A DNA stretch of 64,000 nucleotides. Source: Alcanivorax sp. Its GTDB lineage: Bacteria; Pseudomonadota; Gammaproteobacteria; Pseudomonadales; Alcanivoracaceae. The notes under the pieces were generated by a model, which did not search any database, had not been told where the DNA came from, and saw only the letters and a program-made list of their open reading frames with translations. The position numbers and the translations under genes were made by a program. This document shows positions 45,913-55,481 of this stretch, piece after piece (position 1 is the stretch's first letter; each line of letters opens with the position of its first letter). The stretch is taken from NCBI RefSeq assembly GCF_002726155.1, contig NZ_PBSH01000008.1, positions 1 through 64,000 on the forward strand, written 5' to 3'.

Positions 45913-47169
45913 GTGATTACCGATCTGGATTTGATTCTGGCCGACTTGCAGGCCAACTGGATACTGTACCTGTCCATGCCGTTTGTGGCGGCGGCCATTG
46001 GCTATGGCACCAAGGTGGTGGCCATCAAGATGATGTTCAAGCCATTGAAGTTTGTCGGCTGGCGTCCTTTTTTGGGCTGGCAGGGCATCGTGCCTAGCAA
46101 AGCGGCCACCATGGCAAGCATTGCCTGCGACTTGATGATGGAACGGTTGCTGAAACCGGAGGACGTGTTCAACAAGCTGGACCCTCACCGGGTGGCAGAG
46201 GAAATTCGTGATCCGTTAATCCGCTCGGTGGAAGACATCACCCGGGAAGTGGCGGCGGAATATCAGCCGGGCCTGTGGGAAGCGGCACCGGAATCCGTGA
46301 AACGGCTGATCATCCAGCGGATCCAGAATGAAGCACCCCACATGGTCGAACAGATCATGGAAGACATCAAAAGCAATATTACCCGGGTGTTTGACCTCAA
46401 GGATCTGGTGATCAATGCGTTGGTGCGTGACAAGGAATTGCTCAACCGGGTGTTTCTGGAAGCCGGCCATGTGGAATTCAAGTTCATCCGTAATTCCGGC
46501 ATCTATTTCGGTTTTGCCATCGGCATTATCCAGGCGGTGGTATGGGCCTTTACCCATAATATCTGGGTGATTCCCCTGTTCGGGTTGTTCACCGGCTGGT
46601 TCACCGACTGGCTGGCGCTGAAAATGATCTTCAATCCCAAACAGCCGGTGCGCTATCTGGGCCTGTTCGAATGGCAGGGCTTGTTCCTCAAGCGGCGCAA
46701 GCAGGTTGCTGCCCGTTACGGTGAGCTGGTCGCCAGTGAAATCGTCACCCCGGCAGCGGTGATCGAAGCCATTCTCAAAGGCCCCATGTCGGACCGCCTG
46801 TTCGGTCTGGTGCAAAAGCAGGTGCAGCGGACCCTGGATGAGCAGTCAGGGTTGGCCAAGCCGCTGGTCGTCTTTGCTGTTGGCAGCACCAAATACCAGG
46901 AAATGAAACGCTCGGTGTCGGAAAAGGTCATGCAGCATTTGCCGGAAACCCTCAGTCACATGGAGGCGTATGCGGAAGAAGCCATGGACCTGAAAAACCT
47001 GATGGTGGAAAAAATGCAGGAACTCACCGAGGAAGAGTTTGAAGGGTTACTGCGCCCGGCATTCCAACAGGATGAATGGATTCTGATTACCGTGGGCGCG
47101 CTGCTGGGGTTCCTGGTCGGCGAGCTCCAGGTGCATGTGATGATCCACTTTGCCATTCCCGTTGCCTGA
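45913..47169 (+). CDS. DUF445 membrane protein
   Basis: A 418-residue inner-membrane protein of the DUF445 family (YheB/YjiN-like). GTG start. It has a helix at about residues 15-35 (LYLSMPFVAAAIGYGTKVVAIKMMF), a repeat of the same motif at 205-240 (FTGWFTDWLALKMIFNPKQPVRYLG), a long soluble helical domain and a last helix near the C-terminus. The twin TxxxA(I/L)KM(M/I)F motifs are diagnostic. Function is not established; it is probably co-transcribed with the upstream 219-residue gene. Confidence 0.88.
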   Translation: MITDLDLILADLQANWILYLSMPFVAAAIGYGTKVVAIKMMFKPLKFVGWRPFLGWQGIVPSKAATMASIACDLMMERLLKPEDVFNKLDPHRVAEEIRDPLIRSVEDITREVAAEYQPGLWEAAPESVKRLIIQRIQNEAPHMVEQIMEDIKSNITRVFDLKDLVINALVRDKELLNRVFLEAGHVEFKFIRNSGIYFGFAIGIIQAVVWAFTHNIWVIPLFGLFTGWFTDWLALKMIFNPKQPVRYLGLFEWQGLFLKRRKQVAARYGELVASEIVTPAAVIEAILKGPMSDRLFGLVQKQVQRTLDEQSGLAKPLVVFAVGSTKYQEMKRSVSEKVMQHLPETLSHMEAYAEEAMDLKNLMVEKMQELTEEEFEGLLRPAFQQDEWILITVGALLGFLVGELQVHVMIHFAIPVA

Positions 47170-47323
47170 CGCGCATATCGCAGACCGGCAACGCCGGTCT
47201 GCGTTTCGATCCATAGGGCCACAGTTCCTTTGCATATTATCTGCACATTTTCTTGTCATCCTTGCCAAATGATCATCAACAAATAATGCCAGGCAGCCAC
47301 GCGCGACCTATCAGGAGAACACC

Positions 47324-47860
47324 ATGGCGAAGGACGATACCCCGACACGTTACGGTAGCATCAGCCGATTCCTGCACTGGAGTATGGCACTGCTGCTGAT
47401 CTGGCAGTTTCTCTCTGCGTTGGCACATTACGGATTCGAAGACACGGCGTTTGAATCGTTTTTCTGGCCCACGCACAAACCCCTTGGCTTGGTTTTGATT
47501 GTGTTGACAGTGATCCGGTTGGGCTGGGCGGTCATGAACCTGAGTCGGCGTCCGCCCTCTATTAACCTTGCGGCCAAGCTCGGACACCTAGGCTTATACG
47601 GTTTACTGCTGCTGATCCCCTCCCTAGCGTTGCTACGGCAATATGGTTCCGGCCGGGCGTTTAACCCGTTTGGGTTACCCCTGATGTCGGGTTTCGATGG
47701 CGACAAAATTGCCTGGATGGTGGAACCGGGCAACCTGCTGCACGGTGTGTTGGGTTGGGTGCTGCTGGCCATGATCGTCGGCCATATCGGTATGGCCCTG
47801 CTGCATCGCAAGCAACCCGGGCAGATTAATGTGCTGCCACGCATGTGGGGAAAGGACTGA
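47324..47860 (+). CDS. Cytochrome b561-type diheme membrane protein
   Basis: A 178-residue, four-helix b-type cytochrome. Histidines positioned as heme ligands are H18 (FLHWSM), H51 (THKPLG) and those in NLLHGVLGW and VGHIGMALLHRK. It resembles E. coli CybB, which passes electrons from quinol, possibly to superoxide. CAGGAGAACACC precedes the ATG. It stands between DUF445 and SPFH genes with its own leader. Confidence 0.92.
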   Translation: MAKDDTPTRYGSISRFLHWSMALLLIWQFLSALAHYGFEDTAFESFFWPTHKPLGLVLIVLTVIRLGWAVMNLSRRPPSINLAAKLGHLGLYGLLLLIPSLALLRQYGSGRAFNPFGLPLMSGFDGDKIAWMVEPGNLLHGVLGWVLLAMIVGHIGMALLHRKQPGQINVLPRMWGKD

Positions 47861-47963
47861 TTCGCAACGGTGTAACGACTTGCGAAATGTAAGACATTAG
47901 CCATTACCGTTATCAAAATTGCTCCGTAAAATACTCCCTTTTTAAAACAAAAATGGGGGAATC

Positions 47964-49316
47964 ATGATTACGGAAAAATTGAAGGGAGCAATGCCGTTAG
48001 GGCGCGTTGCGGTTGGGGTTATCGGTATTCTGGCGCTGCTGATTGTTGCCAATAAATCTATTTTTTATGCGGAACCGGGTTACGTGTATCACGTGCGTAC
48101 CATCACCGGGCAGGAAAAGGTGGTGTCGGATGTGGGCTATCAGTTCTTTCTTTTCGGCCGCTGGAATTCCTGGAAACGCGCCCTGACCGTGCAGGCGGTG
48201 CGCGGCGGCAGTGAAACCCTGGATTACGTGGAAGTGGAGAACTCGGAAACGTCGGCGGCCCTGCCACCACAGAACATCATGTTCCTGGATCAGGTGGATG
48301 CCAATGCCCAGGCTACCGTGCGCTTTACCATTCCCACTGATCAGGAAAGCTTTCTACATCTGGCCCATGAGTATCGTACGCCAGCGAATCTACTGCGCAC
48401 GGCACTGATTCCTGCGTTCAAGGAAACCCTGCAAGCCAATGCGTCATTGATGAGCGCTGAAGAGTATTACTCCGGTGGGCGTACGGAATTCAATACCGAG
48501 TTCGAAAACCAGATGATTAATGGTATCTACATTGTCCGTCGTGAAGAAATAAGCCAGAAACGCGTGGGTGAAATCAAAGGCAGTGCCAACGTGGCCATGG
48601 GCACTGAACAGCAGGACTACGGCGACGATGCCAAGGTGATCTTCGTGGTACGCAAGATGCTCGACGATACCGGCGTGCCCCGCCGCAAGTCCCAGCGGTT
48701 TATTGATTATGGTGTCACCGTGGTGGAAGCCCGGGTGACACAGATGGACCCGAACCAGCGCTTCGTGGAACGCATGCAGCTCAAGCAGAAAGCCTCTGCA
48801 GACCGGGCCATCGCCCGCGAGCAACGGGTTCAGGAAGAAGAACAACGGTTGCTGGCTATTGCCCGTGGTGAGCGGGAAGTGGCTGAGCGCCAGGCGGAAG
48901 CCAAGGTAGACCAGATCCAGCGCACCACGGAAGCGGAAACGGAAAAGCAGCTGGCGATTACCAAGGCACAGAAGCTGAAGGAACAAGCGGAAATTGAAAA
49001 ACAGACCGCAGAAATCAATTTGGAAAAAGCGCGGGTAGAAGCGGAAACACGTCGCACCCTGGCCGATGCAGAAGCTTACCAGAAGCGGGAAATCCTGCGC
49101 GCGGATAACGCCCTGGCCCAGAAGCTGGATGCCGAAATCCAGATTCAGAAAATCTGGGCGGAAGCTTTTGCGCAGCGCAAGGTGCCGCAGTATGTGTTTG
49201 GTGGTGGCAGTAACGGCACGCCCACCGGCGCGGATACGGAAACCAAGGCGTTTATGCAGATGCTGACGCTGGATGCGGCCAAGCGCTTGAGTTATGAACG
49301 GGACCTGAATAAGTAA
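47964..49316 (+). CDS. SPFH/band 7 domain membrane protein
   Basis: A 450-residue prohibitin/flotillin-like protein. It has one N-terminal membrane helix (about residues 13-32, VAVGVIGILALLIVANKSIFY), the SPFH domain to about residue 260 and a long charged coiled coil (about 270-385) rich in Glu, Lys, Ala and Arg repeats. Such proteins assemble cages on membranes and often chaperone proteases. No NfeD partner is adjacent, so the partner is unknown. Confidence 0.85.
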   Translation: MITEKLKGAMPLGRVAVGVIGILALLIVANKSIFYAEPGYVYHVRTITGQEKVVSDVGYQFFLFGRWNSWKRALTVQAVRGGSETLDYVEVENSETSAALPPQNIMFLDQVDANAQATVRFTIPTDQESFLHLAHEYRTPANLLRTALIPAFKETLQANASLMSAEEYYSGGRTEFNTEFENQMINGIYIVRREEISQKRVGEIKGSANVAMGTEQQDYGDDAKVIFVVRKMLDDTGVPRRKSQRFIDYGVTVVEARVTQMDPNQRFVERMQLKQKASADRAIAREQRVQEEEQRLLAIARGEREVAERQAEAKVDQIQRTTEAETEKQLAITKAQKLKEQAEIEKQTAEINLEKARVEAETRRTLADAEAYQKREILRADNALAQKLDAEIQIQKIWAEAFAQRKVPQYVFGGGSNGTPTGADTETKAFMQMLTLDAAKRLSYERDLNK

Positions 49317-49386
49317 GCTCTGCGCCGGGTTAGCTATCTACTAGCCCGGTGTTTCTTCCTGGCAGGGCGGGGAGCCTTTCCCTGCC

Positions 49387-50667
49387 CTATTCCGATTTGC
49401 GGTACAGAATCACATAGCTGCGGCTGATGCGGTCGTGCAGCAGATGCCCTTTCATAAAGGCATTCACAATAAAAATCACCTTCCACAAAATACCGGTCAG
49501 GCAAAATGCAATAATGCGCCCGACATTGTGTAATGGGTGCAGTCGCTGTAGCCGTCGATTGGTAACGCGCATGCCCAGCAATCGTTTCCCCGGTGTGGAT
49601 TGCATCGGGCTGGATTCCATGAGCAGCGCCATCAGCAAATAGAGTGGTACGGCCAGTATTATGGCGAGTGGTGCGCCGCTTTCGTCACTGCTGCCGCCGA
49701 AACGGTGCAGCGCCTCGGCCACAAAAATAGCGCCGACCACCACCAGAAACATGTCCATGGCAAAGGCCAGCATACGCAGCAAATAGCCGCCCATGATCCC
49801 TTCCTCCGGCGCCACTTGCGGGGGTTTCTTTTTCTGTGCGAACACTCCCTGGCCACCGCGAACGGCCTTGATGGCGTCCTGGTTCAGCGGGATATCGTCG
49901 AGGATGCGAAAGAGTGAATCACAGGTGTCTTCACCAAAATCCTCATTCAGCCAGCGCCGCTGCCCTTCCCAGTTGAACAGCCCATTCAGGTAACGGACCA
50001 CCGGGTACGACAGCGGCGACTGACCGGATTGCTGCCGTTCAGTCAGCACGGCAAACAGGGCGTGGCCAAGCCGGTGGTTAAAGGCGTCGTCCAGTATCAG
50101 TGATGTGCGGGTAAGAAAATGCCAGCGATCAGCTTGTTGCGCCCCCTCCGGTTGCTGCAGAAGCTCGCGGGCTTGAGCCAGCAGTGCTGCCAGCGTTTGA
50201 TCCTGCTCATCGGTACTGACGACAGGTCTGTCAAGGGTATCCAGCGGGTCGGGTTCACCATCAACAGGAGGCGGTGGCGTGGGAGTGAGCTGCACTGACC
50301 AGCTGGCCTGCTTCAGCGTTTCGTCCGGTTCCGGGTCAGTGACAAAGGTGTCGTGGCTGGGCGGCGGGGTATGGGCTGGGCCCGGCACCAGTTCCGGTTC
50401 GGGCTCCGCTTCCGGCCTGGTTTCCATCGGTTCCTGGGGTGCGAGCGAGAGCGGTTCGCTGTGCCAGCCTTGCGGCGCCGCCGCCGGGGCGTCTTGCGAT
50501 GATTGCTGTTCGGCCCAGGCCAGTGCCTGCTTGTAAGCTTGGTGCAGTTGCTGGAAACCCTGGGGATTTTCGTCCGGGCGGGTCTGTTTGAGTTGTTTCG
50601 CGTAGGCACGTTTGATCGCCCGCGCGTCGACGGTGGGTTCAATCTGCAGAATGTCCCAGGGCGGCAT
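49387..50667 (-). CDS. J-domain and RDD-domain membrane protein, HscC partner
   Basis: A 426-residue protein. The N-terminal J domain (WDILQIEPTVDARAIKRAYAKQLKQTRPDENP) has RPD (residues 30-32) where canonical J-proteins have HPD, as seen in a branch of J-proteins linked to HscC. Residues 60-130 are Pro/Glu-rich. The C-terminus is an RDD membrane domain (GGYLLRMLAFAMDMFLVVV..., TPGKRLLGMRV). Its ATG overlaps the stop of the Hsp70 gene by 1 bp (TGATG), which supports a dedicated pair and places the chaperone at the membrane. Confidence 0.87.
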   Translation of the reverse strand: MPPWDILQIEPTVDARAIKRAYAKQLKQTRPDENPQGFQQLHQAYKQALAWAEQQSSQDAPAAAPQGWHSEPLSLAPQEPMETRPEAEPEPELVPGPAHTPPPSHDTFVTDPEPDETLKQASWSVQLTPTPPPPVDGEPDPLDTLDRPVVSTDEQDQTLAALLAQARELLQQPEGAQQADRWHFLTRTSLILDDAFNHRLGHALFAVLTERQQSGQSPLSYPVVRYLNGLFNWEGQRRWLNEDFGEDTCDSLFRILDDIPLNQDAIKAVRGGQGVFAQKKKPPQVAPEEGIMGGYLLRMLAFAMDMFLVVVGAIFVAEALHRFGGSSDESGAPLAIILAVPLYLLMALLMESSPMQSTPGKRLLGMRVTNRRLQRLHPLHNVGRIIAFCLTGILWKVIFIVNAFMKGHLLHDRISRSYVILYRKSE

Positions 50668-52355
50668 CAGAACCAGTCCTCGCTCTCCAGACTATCCAGC
50701 GCTTCTTTGACCTGTTTCTGGATACGCGCAATGTCCGCTGGGTTCTGATCGTCGAGGACTTTTTCAAACCGCTTCATGACGTCGGCGATGTACTCACGGC
50801 GATCGCCCAGGCTGGACTCATACAGGCGCTCGGCCCGGGCGATCAATGCGCGGTTGTCTTCGCCATCACGGGGATGAAATTTTAGCGCGGCGAGTTTTTC
50901 CCGGGCGGCCTGTTTTTGCTCGTCACTCAGGGCCCCTGGAGCGTGTTCGATCAGGTGGCTGTGGACCTGGCCGGTGGATTCCACGGTCACGTCCACTTCC
51001 AGTAAACCGTTCATGTCGTAACTGTAGCGAACATCCACCGCTTGCTCGCCTCGCTGGCCTTTGGGCACCCGCACATTCAGTTCGCCAAGAAAGACATTCT
51101 TTTCCACGTAGCGGTTTTCGCCCTGGTAGACCTTGATGGTCAGTTCGGTCTGGTCGTCGTAGGCAGTGCATACCTGCCGGGCAATGCTCACGGGAACCAC
51201 GCAATTACGCTCGATGATGGGCATGAAATAATCGCCCAGCTTGCTGTTGTCGCGATTGATCACCCCGGTGCCCAGGGTGTACGGGCACACATCGGTCAGC
51301 ACAACATCGTCCAGGGCTTCGTTGCGCATCATCAGGCCGGCCTGAATGGCCGCGCCCATGGCCACCACGGTATCCGGGTCCAGATGACAGGACGGCAGGC
51401 GGCCGAACATCTTGCCCACAGTGGAGCGGAAAATGGCCAGCCGGGTGGAGCCCCCCACCAGCACCACATCGTCGATCTTGCTCGGGTGGGTACTGGAATC
51501 GCGCAGCGCCCGCTCGATAGGGTGCTTGGCACGAAGTAGCAGCGGCGTGCTGACCTGGGTGAACCAGTCGCTGGTGACCACGTGCTCCACGGTCTTGCTG
51601 CCCAGGTCCAGCGACAGGGTCTGATCCGCCGGCCCCAGCTTGCGTTTGGCGCCTTCCATCTGCAGGTACAGTTGTTGCAGTTGTTGAGGCTTCAGGTCAT
51701 CGCGACGCAGGGCATGCTCGCGCAGCACGTCGTCCACCATGGCATCGACAAAATCCTCGCCACCAAGGAAGTTGTCCCCGGCGCTGGCGTGGACTTCCAT
51801 GATGCCGTCGAAAAATTCCAGCAGTGATACATCAAAGGTGCCGCCGCCCAGATCCAGAATCAGGAACAGGCCTTCCTGTTTTTCGTGCAGACCGTAGGCA
51901 ATGGCGGCGGCGGTGGGCTCGTTGATTAACCGCTCCACTTTCAATCCTGCCAGCTCGGCGGCCTGCTTGGTCGCGTGGCGCTGGTTGTCGTTGAAGTAGG
52001 CGGGCACGCTGATCACCGCCTCGGTCACTGGCTCGCCCAGGTAGGCCTCGGCGTCATCCTTGAGCGAGCGCAGCACCAGCGACGACAGTTCCGTGGCGGA
52101 GAAAGCCTGTCGCCCCAGTTTGATCTTGTGATCGGTGCCCATCAGCCGTTTGAAAGCGGCCACTGTCCTGTCGCTGTGGTTGATCAAGCGTTGTCGGGCA
52201 GTTCGGCCGACGATCAGTTCGCCCTGAGTGTCCAGCCCCACCACCGAGGGGGTCAGGACTTCACCCAGCCGGTTCGGTATCAGTGTGACCCCCTCGTCCG
52301 TCCAGATGCCGCAGGCACTGTTGGTGGTCCCCAGGTCGATACCGATAATGGTCAT
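50667..52355 (-). CDS. hscC: HscC-type Hsp70 chaperone
   Basis: A 562-residue Hsp70 with the ATPase loop [13 protein letters not shown] (residues 4-16), the [15 protein letters not shown] phosphate-2 motif near residue 175 and [13 protein letters not shown]. The substrate-binding domain is present but the lid is short, as in E. coli HscC (~556 residues) rather than DnaK (~638). HscC uses special J-proteins and in E. coli binds sigma-70 (recalled). It is translated together with the J/RDD protein. Confidence 0.9.
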   Translation of the reverse strand: MTIIGIDLGTTNSACGIWTDEGVTLIPNRLGEVLTPSVVGLDTQGELIVGRTARQRLINHSDRTVAAFKRLMGTDHKIKLGRQAFSATELSSLVLRSLKDDAEAYLGEPVTEAVISVPAYFNDNQRHATKQAAELAGLKVERLINEPTAAAIAYGLHEKQEGLFLILDLGGGTFDVSLLEFFDGIMEVHASAGDNFLGGEDFVDAMVDDVLREHALRRDDLKPQQLQQLYLQMEGAKRKLGPADQTLSLDLGSKTVEHVVTSDWFTQVSTPLLLRAKHPIERALRDSSTHPSKIDDVVLVGGSTRLAIFRSTVGKMFGRLPSCHLDPDTVVAMGAAIQAGLMMRNEALDDVVLTDVCPYTLGTGVINRDNSKLGDYFMPIIERNCVVPVSIARQVCTAYDDQTELTIKVYQGENRYVEKNVFLGELNVRVPKGQRGEQAVDVRYSYDMNGLLEVDVTVESTGQVHSHLIEHAPGALSDEQKQAAREKLAALKFHPRDGEDNRALIARAERLYESSLGDRREYIADVMKRFEKVLDDQNPADIARIQKQVKEALDSLESEDWF

Positions 52356-52404
52356 GCGCGTTCCTTGTTGTTAGGCTGACAATCCCGTTGTAGCAGCCGT
52401 GGTT

Positions 52405-52821
52405 ATGCTTCAAGTCAGCCGTAATTTACAGATTCCCGACAGCGAGATCGACCTGCAGGCGATCCGTGCTCAGGGCAGTGGTGGCCAGAATGTGAACAAG
52501 GTCGCTTCGGCGATTCATTTGCGGTTCGACATTCGTGCCTCGTCCCTGCCCGACCGTTACAAGGACAAGCTGCTGGCGTTGAGTGACCAGCGCATTACCA
52601 CCGACGGCGTTGTTGTTATCAAGGCCCAACAGTTTCGCACCCAGGAAATGAACAAGGAAAATGCCCTGGCGCGGCTGGCCCAATTGATCAAAAGCGTGAC
52701 CGTGGAGCAAAAGCCCCGCAAGGCTACGCGCCCGACCCTGGGCAGCAAACGCCGTCGCCTGGACAGCAAGACCAAACGCGGCAAAACCAAATCCCTGCGT
52801 GGCAAGGTGGACCCCCACTAG
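52405..52821 (+). CDS. arfB: Alternative ribosome-rescue factor ArfB (YaeJ)
   Basis: Rescues ribosomes stalled on truncated mRNA by releasing the peptide. The 138-residue protein has the catalytic GGQ at residues 26-28 ([14 protein letters not shown]) and the basic C-terminal tail ([29 protein letters not shown]) that probes the mRNA channel. The ATG at 52405 aligns with the family start; a GTG two codons earlier is possible. Its TAG overlaps the GTG start of the acyltransferase by 1 bp. Confidence 0.96.
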   Translation: MLQVSRNLQIPDSEIDLQAIRAQGSGGQNVNKVASAIHLRFDIRASSLPDRYKDKLLALSDQRITTDGVVVIKAQQFRTQEMNKENALARLAQLIKSVTVEQKPRKATRPTLGSKRRRLDSKTKRGKTKSLRGKVDPH

Positions 52822-53504
52822 TGACCACCCTCATCGTGCGGGTGATCCGCAGTACGCTGGCGTTTGTTGTTCCACCTGTTGTGGGCATGGTGTTGTTTCT
52901 GTTGTGCGCACCGTTCGGACGTCGCCGCGCTGCCAATCTGGGTATTGCCGTGGTTACTCGTCTGGGGCTGGGCCTGGCGGGTATTCGCTTGTCGATCGAA
53001 GGCGACGGGGCTTTGTTGAAACAACGTCCGGCAGTATTCGTGATCAACCACCAGAGCGGTACTGACCCGATTATTGTGGCATCCCTGTTGCAACGGAACA
53101 TGGTTGCCATTGCCAAACATGAGCTGCGTTATCACCCTTTGCTCGGCCCGCTGATGCGCATGCTGGGCACTGTCTTTGTGAAACGGGAACAGGGCATCGG
53201 CCCCCAGGTGCTGGCCCCCTTGCTGCCGGCCCTGGCTGACGGTTATGCGGTGGCGCTCTCGCCGGAAGGCCGACGCAGCCGCGATGGTACCCTGCAACCG
53301 TTCAAGCCCGGCGCCCTGTGGCTGGCCCAGCAGTCTGGCGCGCCGTTAATCCCGGTGGTGTTACACAACAGTGGCGATATTCTGCCGGCCAAAGGGTTGC
53401 TCATGCGTGCAGGTACCGTGCGCATAACGGTGCTGCCGGCTCAGCCCGCCACGCTGACGCCGGATCAACTACGCAAGGTCTTTGCCGATGCGCTGGCGCG
53501 GTAG
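52821..53504 (+). CDS. 1-acylglycerol-3-phosphate acyltransferase-like protein (PlsC family)
   Basis: A 227-residue membrane-associated acyltransferase with HX4D (NHQSGTD, H77/D82), the GTVFVKRE motif near residue 115 and LSPEGRRSRDG as motif III. It has an N-terminal membrane helix. It starts with GTG overlapping the arfB stop (TAGTG). The window has two stand-alone PlsC proteins and one fusion, so substrate roles probably differ. Confidence 0.87.
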   Translation: MTTLIVRVIRSTLAFVVPPVVGMVLFLLCAPFGRRRAANLGIAVVTRLGLGLAGIRLSIEGDGALLKQRPAVFVINHQSGTDPIIVASLLQRNMVAIAKHELRYHPLLGPLMRMLGTVFVKREQGIGPQVLAPLLPALADGYAVALSPEGRRSRDGTLQPFKPGALWLAQQSGAPLIPVVLHNSGDILPAKGLLMRAGTVRITVLPAQPATLTPDQLRKVFADALAR

Positions 53505-54105
53505 GGTTCTACTGGTCAGTTTGCTGGCAAGCTTCGGCGCCTGGGCACAGGCGGCGCACCCGGTCACGCGCACGGCCATGCCGGGCCCGGACCAGTTTGA
53601 ACTGCGGGCGGAATTGCCGGTGGCTCTCGCGGAGTTATTGCCTTTGCTGGAGCAGCCATGTCATGTACGGCAATGGATGCCGGGGGTGGACACCCTCACC
53701 ATTCTCGAACGCCCATCTTCCACCCGAACGCTGGTCTACATGGCGCGCAGCGCCCCCTGGCCCCTCAGTGGTCGTGATGCGGTTACACTGTTTGAGCGCC
53801 ACTCCGGCGACCCGGTGGTGTTGACCATGAAAGGCAAGCCCGATGCCTGGCCCGAGCAACCGGACCACGTGCGGGTACCGTTCACGGAAGGCAGCTGGTC
53901 CTTGCAGGCGCAACCTGAAATGGGCCGTACCCGCGTGGTGTACCGGCAACGGGTGAATCCGGGCGGGGGCATTCCACAGTGGCTGGCCGACCGGCTTGCC
54001 CCGGGACAAATGGAAGCGGCGCTGGCCGCGCTGGAGAATTATGTACGCGATCCGCAACGGACTGATTGCCCTGCTGCTGAGCCTGCCGCTCACGGGGCTG
54101 GCTGA
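53488..54105 (+). CDS. Exported START-domain (SRPBCC) protein
   Basis: A 205-residue protein with a signal peptide (GRVLLVSLLASFGAWAQA) and a lipid-binding START-like fold: LLPLLEQPCHVRQWMPGVDTLTILE, RDAVTLFERH and RVVYRQRVNPGGGIPQWLADRL. It would bind a hydrophobic ligand in the periplasm. The ATG at 53488 is preferred over a TTG two codons earlier, and it overlaps the acyltransferase gene by 17 bp. Location behind a PlsC gene hints at lipid handling. Confidence 0.84.
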   Translation: MRWRGRVLLVSLLASFGAWAQAAHPVTRTAMPGPDQFELRAELPVALAELLPLLEQPCHVRQWMPGVDTLTILERPSSTRTLVYMARSAPWPLSGRDAVTLFERHSGDPVVLTMKGKPDAWPEQPDHVRVPFTEGSWSLQAQPEMGRTRVVYRQRVNPGGGIPQWLADRLAPGQMEAALAALENYVRDPQRTDCPAAEPAAHGAG

Positions 54106-55411
54106 CACCGATTGTGAGACCGGTTTCTTTGCCCTGCAGCAGGCCCTGAAGCGTGCGGGTATCCACGATGCTCAGGCGAAGACGTTGCCCGGTTATCCCC
54201 ATCTGGGCGTAAACCGCTGGTTGGCCTTCCTGCAACAGCAGGCGGTTACCGTGCCTCAACAGCAACAGTGGATTCGCCTGGCGACGGCCAAAGCCTGGCG
54301 GGATCAGACGCTACTGGCCCTGCGGCTGCCAGAGGATAACGCGACCTTTACCCCGCAAGCAGCGCACTTGCTGTTGAAAGCCTGCCTGCCGGTTCTGGCA
54401 GCGCGAACCGATTTTTCGACGCTGCCCCAGGCGCAGATTCCGGACAGCTATGCCACCTGGCTGCGCGTCGCCGGGCTCTACCCGCTGACAGCCTGGCTGG
54501 CTACCGGGTCCATCAACGATTATCACCAGGAGATGACCGCCCGTTTCCGTGAGCCGGCGCCACAACCGCGCCAGCAGTTTGCGCCCCCTGTGGGTGCCTC
54601 TGCACCGGTCGCTCCGAACGCGGTGGCGCGCAACCCTCTGCACATCCCCTTGCCGGATAACCAGCAACTGCAGGCGCTGATGCAACACTATGCGCCGGTA
54701 TTGGCGGTGGCCGATACCCAAGCCTGGAATTTGCCCGGGCGCGTCGAGCTGGATGATGCACACGCGCCGGTGATCAATACTGCGGAACCGGTCACGTACA
54801 CCTGGCAGAGCTGGACCCATTTCCGTGGTCAGCACCTGTTGCAACTCAACTACCAGTTCTGGTTCAGCCAGCGCCCGAAAAACGGGTGGCTGGATAGCTA
54901 TGCGGGCACCCTGGACGGGTTGATCTGGCGGGTGACGCTCAAGCCCGATGGCCAGGTGCTGTTCTACGACAGCATTCACCCCTGCGGTTGTTACCACAAA
55001 ATTTACCCGGTGGACCCGACGTTGACGCTGGCGCAGATCAAGGGCGATAAACCGGTGCTTTATTCGGAAAGAGTGGCTGATGCCCGCGACCAGCGCCTGG
55101 CATTGCTGCTGGAGCCCAATACCCACTATCTGGTGCGCGTTACCCGGGTAGACGATGGATTACCGACCTCGCCTTACTCGCTGGCTGATGCCGACACGCT
55201 GCGCGCCTTGCCACTTCCGGATGGCAGTGTGGGCAGCCTGTTCAATGCCGGTGGTCTGGTACCGATCTCGAAACGGGGCGAACGATTCTTTCTCTGGCCC
55301 ATGGGGGTGCCGTCCGCTGGCGCCATGCGCCAACCCGGTGAACATGCAGTAGCTTTCAAGGGGCGGCGTCATTTTGATGAGCCGACATTGGCTGAGACGT
55401 TATTTGAATAG
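54041..55411 (+). CDS. Exported protein of unknown function, 456 residues
   Basis: Start at 54041 has GGAG close upstream and gives a signal peptide (MYAIRNGLIALLLSLPLTGLA). The mature protein has no domain I recognise. The first ~170 residues are helical; a Pro/Ala linker follows (about 170-200); the second half is aromatic-rich beta sequence, including SWTHFRGQHLLQLNYQFWFSQRP and DSIHPCGCYHKIYP with a CGC motif and several His, which could bind metal. It overlaps the START gene by 65 bp and ends the arfB-plsC-START unit. Confidence 0.8.
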   Translation: MYAIRNGLIALLLSLPLTGLADTDCETGFFALQQALKRAGIHDAQAKTLPGYPHLGVNRWLAFLQQQAVTVPQQQQWIRLATAKAWRDQTLLALRLPEDNATFTPQAAHLLLKACLPVLAARTDFSTLPQAQIPDSYATWLRVAGLYPLTAWLATGSINDYHQEMTARFREPAPQPRQQFAPPVGASAPVAPNAVARNPLHIPLPDNQQLQALMQHYAPVLAVADTQAWNLPGRVELDDAHAPVINTAEPVTYTWQSWTHFRGQHLLQLNYQFWFSQRPKNGWLDSYAGTLDGLIWRVTLKPDGQVLFYDSIHPCGCYHKIYPVDPTLTLAQIKGDKPVLYSERVADARDQRLALLLEPNTHYLVRVTRVDDGLPTSPYSLADADTLRALPLPDGSVGSLFNAGGLVPISKRGERFFLWPMGVPSAGAMRQPGEHAVAFKGRRHFDEPTLAETLFE

Positions 55412-55432
55412 CAAGCGGGGATGATGAACGAG

Positions 55433-55471
55433 CCTTCTGCCTCTCTACGCAAAATGGTCAGAGGCAGAAGG
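55433..55471. terminator. Inverted repeat between convergent genes
   Basis: CCTTCTGCCTCT pairs perfectly over 12 bp with AGAGGCAGAAGG around a 15-nt loop. No T run on either side, so it may be a hairpin barrier rather than an intrinsic terminator. Confidence 0.5.
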
Positions 55472-55481
55472 ACAAAGCCGT

